Positions 52,617-62,342 of a DNA stretch of 64,000 bases are shown piece by piece. The first letter of the stretch is position 1, and each line of letters opens with the position of its first letter. The DNA is from Plantibacter sp. VKM Ac-2880. GTDB taxonomy: Bacteria > Actinomycetota > Actinomycetes > Actinomycetales > Microbacteriaceae. The stretch lies in the NCBI RefSeq assembly GCF_015351235.1, contig NZ_JADKSJ010000001.1:1365530-1429529 (forward strand), read 5' to 3'. Position numbers and translations under genes: made by a program. The notes under the pieces are model-generated. The model was given only the letters and a program-made list of their open reading frames with translations, did no database searches and was not told the origin of the DNA.

Positions 52617-52872
52617 GGTTGTTCTCCTTCACCGGCAGGTACGTGCCGGACGATCCGTTGTGAATGGACGCGAGCCCGCCGACGATGGCCGACTCGCCGT
52701 TCCAGTATGCCATGGGCCCGTGGGAATGGAAGGGTGACCGGCGGATCGGTCTCTCGGCGGACGCACAGCGTCCTCCCTGCCTGGTTTGGGCCTCTCCCAG
52801 GCGGCAGGTCTACGATTGCTCTGTTTGGCGCTGCTGGGTCTACGTAGCGCAATCCCCCCGAAACGAGGATCA

Positions 52873-53832
52873 ATGTCTGGCGCTGGATCGCAGAACCGAC
52901 CGACGAAGAACGAACGCCGCGACGCGGCCCGCGAGAAGGCACGTGTGCTGCGCGAGCAGCAGAAGCGGCGCGACCGCCGCAACCGCGTGCTGCTGCAGGG
53001 CGGTATCGTGCTCGGTGCGCTCGCGATCGTCGCCGCCGTGGCGATCATCATCGTGACGTCGATCAAGCCGGCCGGCCCCGTCCCGACGGCTGCGCAGAAC
53101 GACGGGTTCACCGTCGGCGCCGGTCTACAGTTGGTCGGCGCACCCGCTGACGCCCCCACTCCCACGCCGACCGCCACCGACGCGGCCGAGCCTGCACCGG
53201 CCGAGACGCCGGCCGCCACGGAGACCCCGACGGCCGAGGGCGTCGAGATCTCCGTGTACCAGGACTTCCTGTGCCCCTACTGCGGTCAGTTCGAGACCAC
53301 GAACGCTGAACAGGTCAAGGGATGGCTCGAGGCCGGAGCGGCGACCTACACGGTGCACCCGCTCGCCACGCTGAGCAACCTGTCGCTCGGGACGCAGTAC
53401 TCGCTGCGCGCCTCGAACGCTGCGGCCTGTGTCGCGCAGTACTCGCCGAACGACTTCTTCTCCTTCAACACCGCGCTGTTCGAGAACCAGCCCAAGGAGA
53501 ACACCGAAGGCCTGACCGACAAGGAGCTGAAGTCCATCGCGAAGGGTGTCATCTCCGGTGGTGAGAAGAAGATCAACGCCTGCATCGACGACGGCACCTA
53601 CAAGTCCTGGGTGAAGGACTCGACCGACCGCGCCCGGAGTGGCCCGCTGCCCGGCACCGACGTCGCGAAGGTCGAGGGGACGCCCACCATCCTGGTGAAC
53701 GGCAAGCAGTACACCGGTTCGCTCACCGACGCCGAGCAGTTCGCCGCGTTCGTGCTCGCCGTGTCCAGCGAGAGCTACTCGACCGACACCCCGTCGCCGA
53801 GCCCGAGCGAGTCGCCCGCGACCAACGGCTGA
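52873..53832 (+). CDS. membrane-anchored DsbA-like thioredoxin-fold protein
   Basis: A 319-residue protein: a basic cytoplasmic N-terminus (1-38, many Lys/Arg), a membrane helix (41-62), a Pro/Ala/Thr-rich linker to ~122, and a thioredoxin_4/DsbA fold with redox motif CPYC (134-137) in DFLCPYCGQF and cis-Pro in GTPTILVNG. Additional Cys residues (ACVAQ, NACIDD) may form a second disulfide. It probably oxidises or isomerises exported proteins. The C-tail is Ser/Pro-rich. The 256-bp gap to the divergent MsiK-type gene holds no recognised gene. Confidence 0.85.
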   Translation: MSGAGSQNRPTKNERRDAAREKARVLREQQKRRDRRNRVLLQGGIVLGALAIVAAVAIIIVTSIKPAGPVPTAAQNDGFTVGAGLQLVGAPADAPTPTPTATDAAEPAPAETPAATETPTAEGVEISVYQDFLCPYCGQFETTNAEQVKGWLEAGAATYTVHPLATLSNLSLGTQYSLRASNAAACVAQYSPNDFFSFNTALFENQPKENTEGLTDKELKSIAKGVISGGEKKINACIDDGTYKSWVKDSTDRARSGPLPGTDVAKVEGTPTILVNGKQYTGSLTDAEQFAAFVLAVSSESYSTDTPSPSPSESPATNG

Positions 53833-53878
53833 TCCGCCGCCATCGTAGGATGGTCGAGACCGGGGTCCGCCCCTGTCG

Positions 53879-53954
53879 GCCGACGTGGCGCAATTGGTAG
53901 CGCAACGCTCTTGTAAAGCGTAGGTTACGGGTTCAAGTCCCGTCGTCGGCTCCA
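53879..53954 (+). tRNA. tRNA-Thr (anticodon TGT)
   Basis: The acceptor GCCGACG pairs perfectly with CGTCGGC. The anticodon stem ACGCT/AGCGT closes loop CTTGTAA, giving TGT. The T-arm is ACGGG-TTCAAGT-CCCGT. The discriminator is T and CCA is encoded (53952-53954). Confidence 0.97.
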
Positions 53955-53959
53955 ACGGA

Positions 53960-53992
53960 GAACCGCCCGTCAGCCCTGCTGGCGGGCGGTTC
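53960..53992. terminator. hairpin downstream of tRNA-Thr
   Basis: A 14-bp stem (53960-53973 with 53979-53992, one G-U pair) with a CCCTG loop follows the tRNA by 5 bp. Confidence 0.8.
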
Positions 53993-54011
53993 CGTGTGAA
54001 AGGAACCGTTC

Positions 54012-54965
54012 GTGAACCGCATCCCAGCATCGCTCGCCCTCCTGATCGCCGTGGTCAGTGGCGCGTTCATCGCCGTCCAGGCGCGCTTGAACGGCGAGCT
54101 CGGCGCGCGGCTCGGCGACGGCTTCACCGCTGCCGCGATCTCCTTCGGTGGTGGGCTGATCATCTTGAGCATCGGGCTGGCCGTCTCCCGAACGGGGCGG
54201 AGAGGCCTGTCGACCGTCGCGACGGCGGTGCGTCGTCGCGAGATGCCATGGTGGACGGTCCTCGGCGGGTGCGCAGGCGCGTTCCTCGTGCTGTCGCAGG
54301 GGCTCACCGCGGCAGCGCTCGGGGTGGCCCTGTTCACCGTGGCGGTCGTCGCCGGCCAGACCGCGAGCGGCCTCGTGCTCGACCGCATCGGCTTCGGGCC
54401 CGGGGGCGTCGTCGGGTTCACCGTGCAGCGCGTCCTCGGGGCGGTCGTCGCCCTCGTCGCCGTCGGCGTCGCGGTCTCGGGCGAGCTCGGCGGGAGCATC
54501 CCGCTCGGTCTGCTCGTCCTGCCGCTGCTCGCCGGGATCGGGATCGGCTGGCAGCAGGCAGTCAACGGGCGGGTGAAGATGCGAGCGCAGAGCACGCTCG
54601 CCGCGACGTTCATCAACTTCATCGTCGGAACCGTCGTGCTCGTCGTGGCCGCGGTGCTGCACGCGCTGTTCGTCGCACCGCCAGGAGCGTTGCCGGGGGA
54701 GTGGTGGCTCTACCTCGGCGGACCGATCGGCTGCGTCTTCATCGCCGTGGCGGCGTTCCTCGTGCAGCACACCGGTGTGCTCATCCTCGGGCTCGGGACG
54801 GTCGCCGGCCAGACGCTGAGCGCGCTCGCCCTCGACGTCTTCCTGCCGACCGACGACGGGGGCGTCCACGTGTCCACCGTCGTCGGCACCCTGCTCGCGT
54901 TCGTAGCGGTGGCGATCGCGTCGGCTCGGTTCCGCCGTCGACCCGCCGCTCGGGCCGGCGCTTGA
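54012..54965 (+). CDS. DMT transporter, YdcZ (DUF606) family, two-domain
   Basis: A 317-residue membrane protein with ten hydrophobic segments, forming two repeated halves (ISLALLIAVVSGAF-like start, and a second half starting near residue 165) of the DMT_YdcZ type (PF04657). Each half carries the ARLNGE / GRVKMR-type motif after its first helix. Paired-domain YdcZ proteins are thought to transport small molecules; the substrate is unknown. The start is GTG 54012, 20 bp after the tRNA-Thr hairpin. A gap of only 10 bp separates it from the convergent nitroreductase gene. Confidence 0.8.
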   Translation: MNRIPASLALLIAVVSGAFIAVQARLNGELGARLGDGFTAAAISFGGGLIILSIGLAVSRTGRRGLSTVATAVRRREMPWWTVLGGCAGAFLVLSQGLTAAALGVALFTVAVVAGQTASGLVLDRIGFGPGGVVGFTVQRVLGAVVALVAVGVAVSGELGGSIPLGLLVLPLLAGIGIGWQQAVNGRVKMRAQSTLAATFINFIVGTVVLVVAAVLHALFVAPPGALPGEWWLYLGGPIGCVFIAVAAFLVQHTGVLILGLGTVAGQTLSALALDVFLPTDDGGVHVSTVVGTLLAFVAVAIASARFRRRPAARAGA

Positions 54966-54975
54966 GCCGAGCGGA

Positions 54976-55524
54976 TCAGGGCATCCGGCTGAAGTGCGCC
55001 TTGGCGTTGATCGTCTTCCTGCGTCCGGTCCGGCCGTTCCCCGGCTTGCCGCCGACGTAGAGCCACCCGAGGAGCTCCTCGCCCTTCTGCAGGCGGTGCG
55101 CCTTCCGGACGGCCTTCGTGCGCGTCGCGCCGCCGGTCCGCCAGAACACGCCCCATCCGGCGTCGTCGAGGAGCAGGCTGATCATGTGAGCGACACCCGA
55201 GGCCACGGCCTCCTGCTCCCAGGCGGCGACCTTCGACTTCTTCACGCTCACGACGACCGCAAGCAAAAGGGGAGCGCGAAGCGGCTTCGTCGAGGGCTTC
55301 GAGTCGCCGTCCGCCTTCGCGAGCGCCCGGCCCAGCTTCACCCGGTCGTCACCCCGGAGGGCGATGACCCGCCAGGGGCGCAGGGCTCCGTGATCGGCCA
55401 CGCGGCCGGCGGCGGCGAGGATCTCCAGCAGCTCCTCGTCGCTCGGGGCGACGTCGGTGACCTTCGACCACGAACGCCGTCCGGCGACGGCTGCGAGGAC
55501 CGGGCTCTCGACGGGCTCCGTCAC
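54976..55524 (-). CDS. nitroreductase family protein
   Basis: A 182-residue flavin nitroreductase-like protein of short type. VAGRRSWSKVTDVAPSDEEL (FMN-contact Arg/Ser) and AGRVADHGALRPWRVIALRG (the P-W-R segment) match the family, as do GWLYVGG and the basic end. It overlaps the msrB stop with ATGA, indicating co-translation with a methionine sulfoxide reductase; the pair may serve redox stress. Whether it reduces nitro-compounds, quinones or flavins is not known. Confidence 0.82.
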   Translation of the reverse strand: MTEPVESPVLAAVAGRRSWSKVTDVAPSDEELLEILAAAGRVADHGALRPWRVIALRGDDRVKLGRALAKADGDSKPSTKPLRAPLLLAVVVSVKKSKVAAWEQEAVASGVAHMISLLLDDAGWGVFWRTGGATRTKAVRKAHRLQKGEELLGWLYVGGKPGNGRTGRRKTINAKAHFSRMP

Positions 55525-55940
55525 TCCGTCGGCTCAGCGGTGCCGGCTGCTGCGAAGTTGAGCGCGATGGAGTTCATGCAGTAGCGGTCTCCGGTAGGGG
55601 TCCCGAAGCCGTCGTCGAAGACGTGCCCCAGGTGCGATCCGCAGGAGGCGCAACGCACCTCGGTGCGGACCATGCCGAGGGTGCGGTCTTCGATCAGCTG
55701 GACCGCATCGGGGTTCACGGACTCGTAGAAGCTCGGCCAGCCACAGCCGGAGTCGAACTTCGTCCCGCTCTTGAAGAGTTCGGCGTTGCAGGCGGCACAG
55801 GTGTACAGGCCGGCGCGCGACTCGTCGAGGAGCTCACCCGTCCAGGCTCGCTCGGTCGCCGCTCCGCGGAGGACCTGGTACTGCTCGGGCGTGAGTTCCT
55901 CGCGCCACTGCTCGTCGGTCTTCGACACGTCGTACGTCAT
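55521..55940 (-). CDS. msrB: peptide-methionine (R)-S-oxide reductase
   Basis: A 139-residue MsrB that reduces methionine-R-sulfoxide. The zinc-binding CxxC pairs (CAAC, CASC) and the catalytic Cys in RYCMNSIALNF are all present, with GTKFDSGCGWPSF giving the resolving region. The ATG at 55940 with GGAGCAGC upstream was chosen over one eight codons further out. It leads a two-gene operon with the nitroreductase. Confidence 0.95.
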   Translation of the reverse strand: MTYDVSKTDEQWREELTPEQYQVLRGAATERAWTGELLDESRAGLYTCAACNAELFKSGTKFDSGCGWPSFYESVNPDAVQLIEDRTLGMVRTEVRCASCGSHLGHVFDDGFGTPTGDRYCMNSIALNFAAAGTAEPTE

Positions 55941-56163
55941 GCTGCTCCATTCGTTCTCGGTCATCCTACGCGCGGGGCCGCGTCGTACCTGCGGCCTCCG
56001 ACTTGCAACTCAACACTGGGGAGCCGCTGATCCTTCCCGGTGAACGTGCCTCCTCGCCGGAGCGGATGCGACTCGGTGCCGCTCCGCTGAATAGACTGAG
56101 GAATCGTCCGGGCGGAGCCCTCCCGGACACACGGCACGGTACCGATCAGGAGGGGGATCGAGC

Positions 56164-56466
56164 ATGCAGCCTGCATCGCACACGCCCGACGGCGGCGACG
56201 CGTCGGCCCCCGCCCCAGGCCTCACTGAGCGCGAACGCGAGATCCTCGAGTTCGAGTCCCATTGGATGCGCCACGTCGGGGCGAAGGAGGCCGCCATCCG
56301 CGACCGCTTCGCGCTCTCGCCGACCCGCTACTATCAACTGCTCGGCGTGCTCATCGACTCGCCGTCCGCTCTCGCCCACGACCCCATGCTGATCAAGCGG
56401 CTGCAGCGCACCCGCGACGCCCGACTCTCGGCTCGAGGAGCTTCGGCTCCGCGTGCCGACGGCTGA
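56164..56466 (+). CDS. DUF3263 family protein
   Basis: A 100-residue helical protein of the DUF3263 family (LTEREREILEFESHWMRHVG, EAAIRDRFALSPTRYYQLLG), which resembles sigma-region-4 or HTH domains and is conserved in actinobacteria. It is upstream of a LytR_C-domain gene by 21 bp, an order also seen in mycobacteria. A -10-like TAGACT lies about 70 bp upstream (near 56091). Function is not established; DNA binding is inferred from the HTH-like pattern. Confidence 0.85.
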   Translation: MQPASHTPDGGDASAPAPGLTEREREILEFESHWMRHVGAKEAAIRDRFALSPTRYYQLLGVLIDSPSALAHDPMLIKRLQRTRDARLSARGASAPRADG

Positions 56467-56487
56467 GCAGCCCACGGAGAACACACC

Positions 56488-57060
56488 ATGGCTGAATCCT
56501 TCCCGCCCGACCGCTTCGACGAGGTCCCGGACCTCAAGCGCGTCGGTGCGCACCGTGCACCGGCGCCGAAGGGGCGTGGCTGGATCGCCTTCCTGGTCGC
56601 CGTCGTGGCGACGTTGGTCCTCGTCGGCATCGGCACCTTCGCCCTGTTCGGGTTGAACGACCGCATCGACTTCTTCGGCGGGGCGCCCAGCCCGAGTGCG
56701 ACGGCGACGCCCACGCCGACGCCGACCGAGGTGCCTCCCGTGGTCGATCCCGCAGCCAGCATCCTCGTCTTGAACGGGACGCCGACCGAGGGTCTGGCCG
56801 CCTCGGCGGCGGCCGCGATCGCGGCCGCCGGGTTCACCCAACAGATCCCGACGAGCGACGCGAGTACCGAGGACGTCACGGCGAGTGGCGTCTACTACCA
56901 GGACCCCTCGCAGGAGGGCGTGGCACGCGCCATCGCGAACGCGCTCGGCGGCATCCCGATCCAGATCACGGACCAGTACGCGATCCCGGTCGAGGAGGGC
57001 GAGGCGCCCGTCCTCCGTATCGTCGTCGTGGTCGGCGCCGACTACCAGCCGGCCGCCTGA
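56488..57060 (+). CDS. LytR C-terminal-domain membrane protein
   Basis: A 190-residue protein with a cytoplasmic basic N-terminus, one membrane helix (about 30-54), a Thr/Pro-rich spacer and a LytR_C (PF13399) domain at ~88-188 (ILVLNGTPTEGLAASAAAAI, VYYQDPSQEGVARAIANALG). LytR_C domains occur at the end of LCP cell-wall ligases and as stand-alone proteins; this one lacks the LCP catalytic domain. It probably acts at the envelope, perhaps with an LCP enzyme encoded elsewhere. Confidence 0.85.
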   Translation: MAESFPPDRFDEVPDLKRVGAHRAPAPKGRGWIAFLVAVVATLVLVGIGTFALFGLNDRIDFFGGAPSPSATATPTPTPTEVPPVVDPAASILVLNGTPTEGLAASAAAAIAAAGFTQQIPTSDASTEDVTASGVYYQDPSQEGVARAIANALGGIPIQITDQYAIPVEEGEAPVLRIVVVVGADYQPAA

Positions 57061-57345
57061 ACGCAGCGTCGACCGGGCCGCGCAAGCTCCCCGGACCGGG
57101 CTGTGTTTCCGGGGTGTTTCCTCCATGTTGAGTTGTCGTAATACTCCGCGACGATTGTCGATTTCGGGGTGATCCGGGACACCGCCCCGGATTAGTATCT
57201 GGAATTGGCCGCTCATCCCGTCCCGTCTCGACTCGCCCCTGAGTCCGTTTTGGCGCAGGGTGGCCGCCGGGGTCCCGACTCCGGACGGCAGGTCCGGGTT
57301 CGGCAGCAGCCGACGCCTGTGAGCACGCAGCAATGGGAGTATGAA
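57061..57345 (+). promoter_or_regulatory. 285-bp promoter/leader region of cspA
   Basis: No gene is recognisable. A -10-like TAGTAT lies at 57193-57198, but no good -35 is placed before it. If used, the RNA would have a ~140-nt leader, as is common for cold-shock genes. No terminator for the LytR_C gene is evident. Confidence 0.4.
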
Positions 57346-57549
57346 ATGGCGAACGGAACCGTCAAGTGGTTCAACGCTGAGAAGGGCTTCGGCTTCATCA
57401 CGGTCGACGAGGGTGGACAGGACGTCTTCGTCCACTACTCGGCGATCGACATGAGCGGCTACAAGTCCTTGGAAGAGGGCCAGGCGGTCGTCTTCGAGGT
57501 CGGCACCGGAGCGAAGGGGCCCCAGGCCGAGGCCGTCCGATTGGCATAA
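57346..57549 (+). CDS. cspA: cold-shock protein CspA family
   Basis: A 67-residue cold-shock-domain protein that binds single-stranded RNA/DNA. RNP1 (KGFGFITV) and RNP2 (DVFVHYSAI) are complete, and the start [14 protein letters not shown] is canonical. The ATG at 57346 is preceded by GGGAG. A long reading frame upstream is not part of the protein. A hairpin terminator follows. Confidence 0.97.
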   Translation: MANGTVKWFNAEKGFGFITVDEGGQDVFVHYSAIDMSGYKSLEEGQAVVFEVGTGAKGPQAEAVRLA

Positions 57550-57574
57550 GCACCCATCGGACACGGGATTCCCG

Positions 57575-57604
57575 CGACGCCGCCCACTCCGGTGGGCGGC
57601 GTCG
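57575..57604 (+). terminator. cspA terminator
   Basis: A 13-bp perfect stem (CGACGCCGCCCAC and its complement, 57575-57587 with 57592-57604) with a TCCG loop is followed by TTCGTCGTC. Confidence 0.85.
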
Positions 57605-57658
57605 TTCGTCGTCTCAGGGCCGTTCCCGGGAGTTCGCTCAGGGCGCTGGTGCTCACTT

Positions 57659-57679
57659 GCACTCCCACCCCCTGAGTGC
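57659..57679 (+). promoter_or_regulatory. second (upstream) CIRCE-like element of groL
   Basis: GCACTC at 57659-57664 and GAGTGC at 57674-57679 are separated by 9 bp, the same half-site and spacing as CIRCE. It lies 10 bp upstream of the full CIRCE, so two HrcA dimers could bind side by side. Confidence 0.75.
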
Positions 57680-57689
57680 CAGAATCGAC

Positions 57690-59373
<1,684 letters not shown>

Positions 59374-59390
59374 TCCGACAGCAACACACG

Positions 59391-59422
59391 CGCAGGGCGT
59401 CTCCTTCGGGAGGCGCCCTGCG
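59391..59422. terminator. groL terminator
   Basis: A 14-bp stem (CGCAGGGCG-TCTCC with one G-U pair, 59391-59404 with 59409-59422) and a TTCG tetraloop, followed by TCGTTGTT, lies 18 bp after groL. Confidence 0.88.
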
Positions 59423-59493
59423 TCGTTGTTCCCAACCGGAGCCCGGCCCGGCCCGGGAGAGGGTGCCCCGGGCCGGACGGCCCCGGGCGTCGA

Positions 59494-59784
59494 TCAACCG
59501 CTGAACATGCTCGCGTTCGCCCGCTCGATCTCCGCGTACTGCGTGCCCGCCACGGAGAGCGCCCGGCTGATCTCGCTGAGGTTCTCCTCGACCTGCCGTT
59601 GCGTGCCGCGCCAACGCTCCACGACGCCGTGGAAGGCCGCCGCTGCGGCACCGGTCCACTGACCGTCGAGAGCGGCGAGCTGGGTGTGCAGGCGGGCGAC
59701 TTCGTTCTGGATCTGCTCGATCGTGACGCGTGCCGCGGTGGAGGCGCGTTCGACCGCGTCGCTGTCGACCTGGAAGGTGGCCAT
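59494..59784 (-). CDS. WXG100-family ESX-like secreted protein
   Basis: A 96-residue helical hairpin protein with the WXG motif W43-T44-G45 and a second helix ending YAEIERANASMFSG. WXG100 proteins are typically exported by the type VII (ESX) pathway as dimers. No ESX genes (eccC, mycP, partner WXG gene) are near, so it is an orphan here. A C-terminal YxxxD/E-type secretion signal is approximated by Y-A-E-I-E. The start is ATG 59784. Confidence 0.85.
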   Translation of the reverse strand: MATFQVDSDAVERASTAARVTIEQIQNEVARLHTQLAALDGQWTGAAAAAFHGVVERWRGTQRQVEENLSEISRALSVAGTQYAEIERANASMFSG

Positions 59785-59934
59785 GGGAACTCCGTTCGTC
59801 CGGGCGGTGCCTGTCACCGCCGTTACCGAGACGCTAGGAGTTCAGCTCACGCCACCGGTTCGACGACCGCCGTTCCGACGCTCAGGCACCAGCGCAGCGG
59901 CCCTGTGGAGTGGTGTCGACAGCGGTCGGGTGGA

Positions 59935-61596
59935 TCAGGCCGGCGGGCCGGCGATGACGACCGGAGCCGTCGCGGCGGTCGGCGCCAGCGGCAGGATGAC
60001 GCGGAACGTCGCGCCACCTCCCGGTGTCTCCGTCACGTCGACCGTGCCGCCGTGCGCAGCGACGATCGAGGCGACGATCGCCAAGCCGAGCCCGCTACCA
60101 CCGGTCTCCCGCGTCCGCGAGCTGTCCGCGCGCCAGAAGCGCTGGAAGATCTTCTCGCGGATCTGCGGGGGGATGCCCTCCCCGTGATCGACGATGGCGA
60201 TGCTGGCCGTGCCGGCGCGCGCGTCCGTACCGACGGCGAGCTCGATGGGGCTTTCGTCAGGCGTGAAGCGGAGGGCGTTGCCGATCAGGTTCGTGACGAC
60301 CTGGCGGATCTTGTTCTCCTCGCCGAGGACGATCGGCGGGACGGCCAGGGTCAGTGGTTCGGCGACCGGCTTCGCATCGGGGGCGACGGCCTCGCCGGAC
60401 GGTTTCGGTCGGCGACGGAAACGGTTGAAGGTCGCACCGAAGATCGGGCCGGTCGCACCGGCCGGAGGCGGCGTCTCGGCGGCAGCGGACGTCTCGCCGC
60501 CCTGCTCAGCGGTCAGCTGCTCCAGGGACATCATCCGCTCGTCGCGGACGACCCGGACCGTCCGTCCCGGTGCCTGAGCCGTGGTGTCGAGGGCCGCGTC
60601 GCGCGCGACCGGGAGGAGGTCGACCGGCGCGACGTTCAGCGGGCGGGTCTCGTCGAGACGCGCGAGCTGGAGGAGGTCCTCGACGAGTGCACCCATCCGG
60701 ATCGCCTCCTTCTCGATGCGCTCCATCGCCTGGGCGACGTCCTGCGGGGTCTGCAGGGCGCCCATGCGGTACAGCTCGGCGTAGCCGCGGACCGAGACGA
60801 GCGGGGTGCGCAGTTCGTGGCTGGCGTCGCCGACGAAGTTGCGCATCTGCTCGATGGTCTTCCCGCGGTCGGAGTAGGCGCGGTCGATCCGGGCGAGCAT
60901 GGTGTTGAGGGAGCGGCTGAGACGCCCGACCTCGGTGTTGGGCGTGGACCCGGCCAACCGCTGGCTGAAGTCACCGTCCGCGAAGGCCGCAGCCGTGCGT
61001 TCCACCTGCCGGAGCGGCTCGAAGGTACCGGTCACCAACCACCGCGTCAGCAGCGCGCCCACGACGATGATGAGGACGCCGAGGACGAAGAAGATGGTGA
61101 GGTAGGTGGCGATCGTGTTGTCCGTGCCCTGCATGGAGATCGCGACCCAGGCCGCTCCCGTCCGGAACCCGTCGAGGGTGACCGGGACGGACACGGCGTG
61201 GTAGACGATCGTGCCACTCGAGTTGGTGGTCGTGTAGACCTGGTTGCCACTCGCCGCGACGTCGTTCGCACTGAGGTGCGCCGGATGCTCTGGCGCGATG
61301 CTGTCGTCCCAGCCGGAGGAGGCCCGGAGTTCACCGTTCGTGTCGTAGACCGCGACGAACAGCGTCGAGGGTGCGTCCAGCTGGAGCTGGCCGTCCTCGG
61401 AGATCTCGCCGACGATCTTGCCCTTCGCAGCCGTCAACAGGCTGTCGTTCGCCTGCTGGGTCAGCACCTCTTTGAGGAGGGGCGTCGTGCCCATCCCGGC
61501 GACGAGCAGACCGAACGCGAGCACGAGCACCGTCACCCCGGTGATCTTCGTCCGGAGGGAGACGCTGCTCCACCAGGTGGACAGGGAATCGGCCAT
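59935..61596 (-). CDS. sensor histidine kinase (OmpR-type system)
   Basis: A 553-residue kinase: TM1 at about 18-38, an extracellular sensor (40-160), TM2 at 162-185, HAMP (186-238), HisKA with H260 in FVGDASHELRTPL, and HATPase (about 430-535, IRQVVTNLIGNALRFTPDES, GSGLGLAIVASI). A ~55-residue Pro/Ala-rich insertion (about 350-405, containing FNRFRRRPKPSG) separates the HisKA and HATPase parts, an unusual spacer. The partner response regulator gene lies 10 bp upstream. The layout resembles mycobacterial TcrY/PrrB-type kinases; the signal is unknown. Confidence 0.9.
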   Translation of the reverse strand: MADSLSTWWSSVSLRTKITGVTVLVLAFGLLVAGMGTTPLLKEVLTQQANDSLLTAAKGKIVGEISEDGQLQLDAPSTLFVAVYDTNGELRASSGWDDSIAPEHPAHLSANDVAASGNQVYTTTNSSGTIVYHAVSVPVTLDGFRTGAAWVAISMQGTDNTIATYLTIFFVLGVLIIVVGALLTRWLVTGTFEPLRQVERTAAAFADGDFSQRLAGSTPNTEVGRLSRSLNTMLARIDRAYSDRGKTIEQMRNFVGDASHELRTPLVSVRGYAELYRMGALQTPQDVAQAMERIEKEAIRMGALVEDLLQLARLDETRPLNVAPVDLLPVARDAALDTTAQAPGRTVRVVRDERMMSLEQLTAEQGGETSAAAETPPPAGATGPIFGATFNRFRRRPKPSGEAVAPDAKPVAEPLTLAVPPIVLGEENKIRQVVTNLIGNALRFTPDESPIELAVGTDARAGTASIAIVDHGEGIPPQIREKIFQRFWRADSSRTRETGGSGLGLAIVASIVAAHGGTVDVTETPGGGATFRVILPLAPTAATAPVVIAGPPA

Positions 61597-61606
61597 CGGG
61601 TGGGGG

Positions 61607-62296
61607 CTACGCCTTCCCGGCCTTGAGCATGTAGCCGAATCCGCGCTTGGTCTGGATGAGCGGCTCACTCGAGAACTGGTCGAGCTTGCGCCGCAGGTAG
61701 GAGATGTAGCTCTCGACGATGCCGGCGTCGCCGTTGAAGTCGTACTCCCAGACGTGGTCGAGGATCTGTGCCTTCGAGAGGACCCGGTTGGGGTTCAGCA
61801 TGAGGTACCTGAGGAGCTTGAACTCCGTCGGGCTGAGGTCGATCGGGGTGTCGCCGACGAGGACCTCGTGCGTGTCCTGGTCCATCGTCAGTTCGCCGGT
61901 GCGGATGACCGCATCCTCGTCGGCCTGCATCGTGCGGCGCAGGATGGCCTTGATGCGGGCGACGATCTCGTCGAGGCTGAACGGCTTGGTGACGTAGTCG
62001 TCGCCGCCGACGGTGAGCCCGGTGATCTTGTCCTCGGTGTCGTCCTTCGCGGTGAGGAAGAGGATCGGGGCGGTGTAGCCCGCACTGCGGAGCCGCTTGG
62101 TCACGCCGAAGCCGTTCATGTCCGGGAGCATGACGTCCAGGATGATGAGGTCGGGTTCCTCCTCGAGCACCGCGGAGATGGCGGCGGCACCGTTGCCCAC
62201 GGCTCGCACGGCGAATCCGGCGAAACGCAGGCTGGTGGTGAGGAGGTCGCGGATGTTCGGTTCGTCGTCGACGATGAGGATGCGGGGTCCGGTCAT
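61607..62296 (-). CDS. OmpR-family response regulator
   Basis: A 229-residue regulator. The receiver has D10, D11, the phospho-site D54 in LIILDVMLPDM, and K104-type VTKPFS; the winged helix is at about 130-225 (LSPTEFKLLRYLMLNPNRVL, then ESYISYLRRKLD). It is transcribed with the kinase downstream (10-bp gap), forming one two-component system. The NGDAGIVESYISYLRRKLD pattern resembles TcrX/PrrA-type regulators. The target genes are unknown. Confidence 0.93.
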   Translation of the reverse strand: MTGPRILIVDDEPNIRDLLTTSLRFAGFAVRAVGNGAAAISAVLEEEPDLIILDVMLPDMNGFGVTKRLRSAGYTAPILFLTAKDDTEDKITGLTVGGDDYVTKPFSLDEIVARIKAILRRTMQADEDAVIRTGELTMDQDTHEVLVGDTPIDLSPTEFKLLRYLMLNPNRVLSKAQILDHVWEYDFNGDAGIVESYISYLRRKLDQFSSEPLIQTKRGFGYMLKAGKA

Positions 62297-62342
62297 GACA
62301 CCATTATCTGCACGTTTCTTGAGAGTTTTCTGAGAGCGAGGA

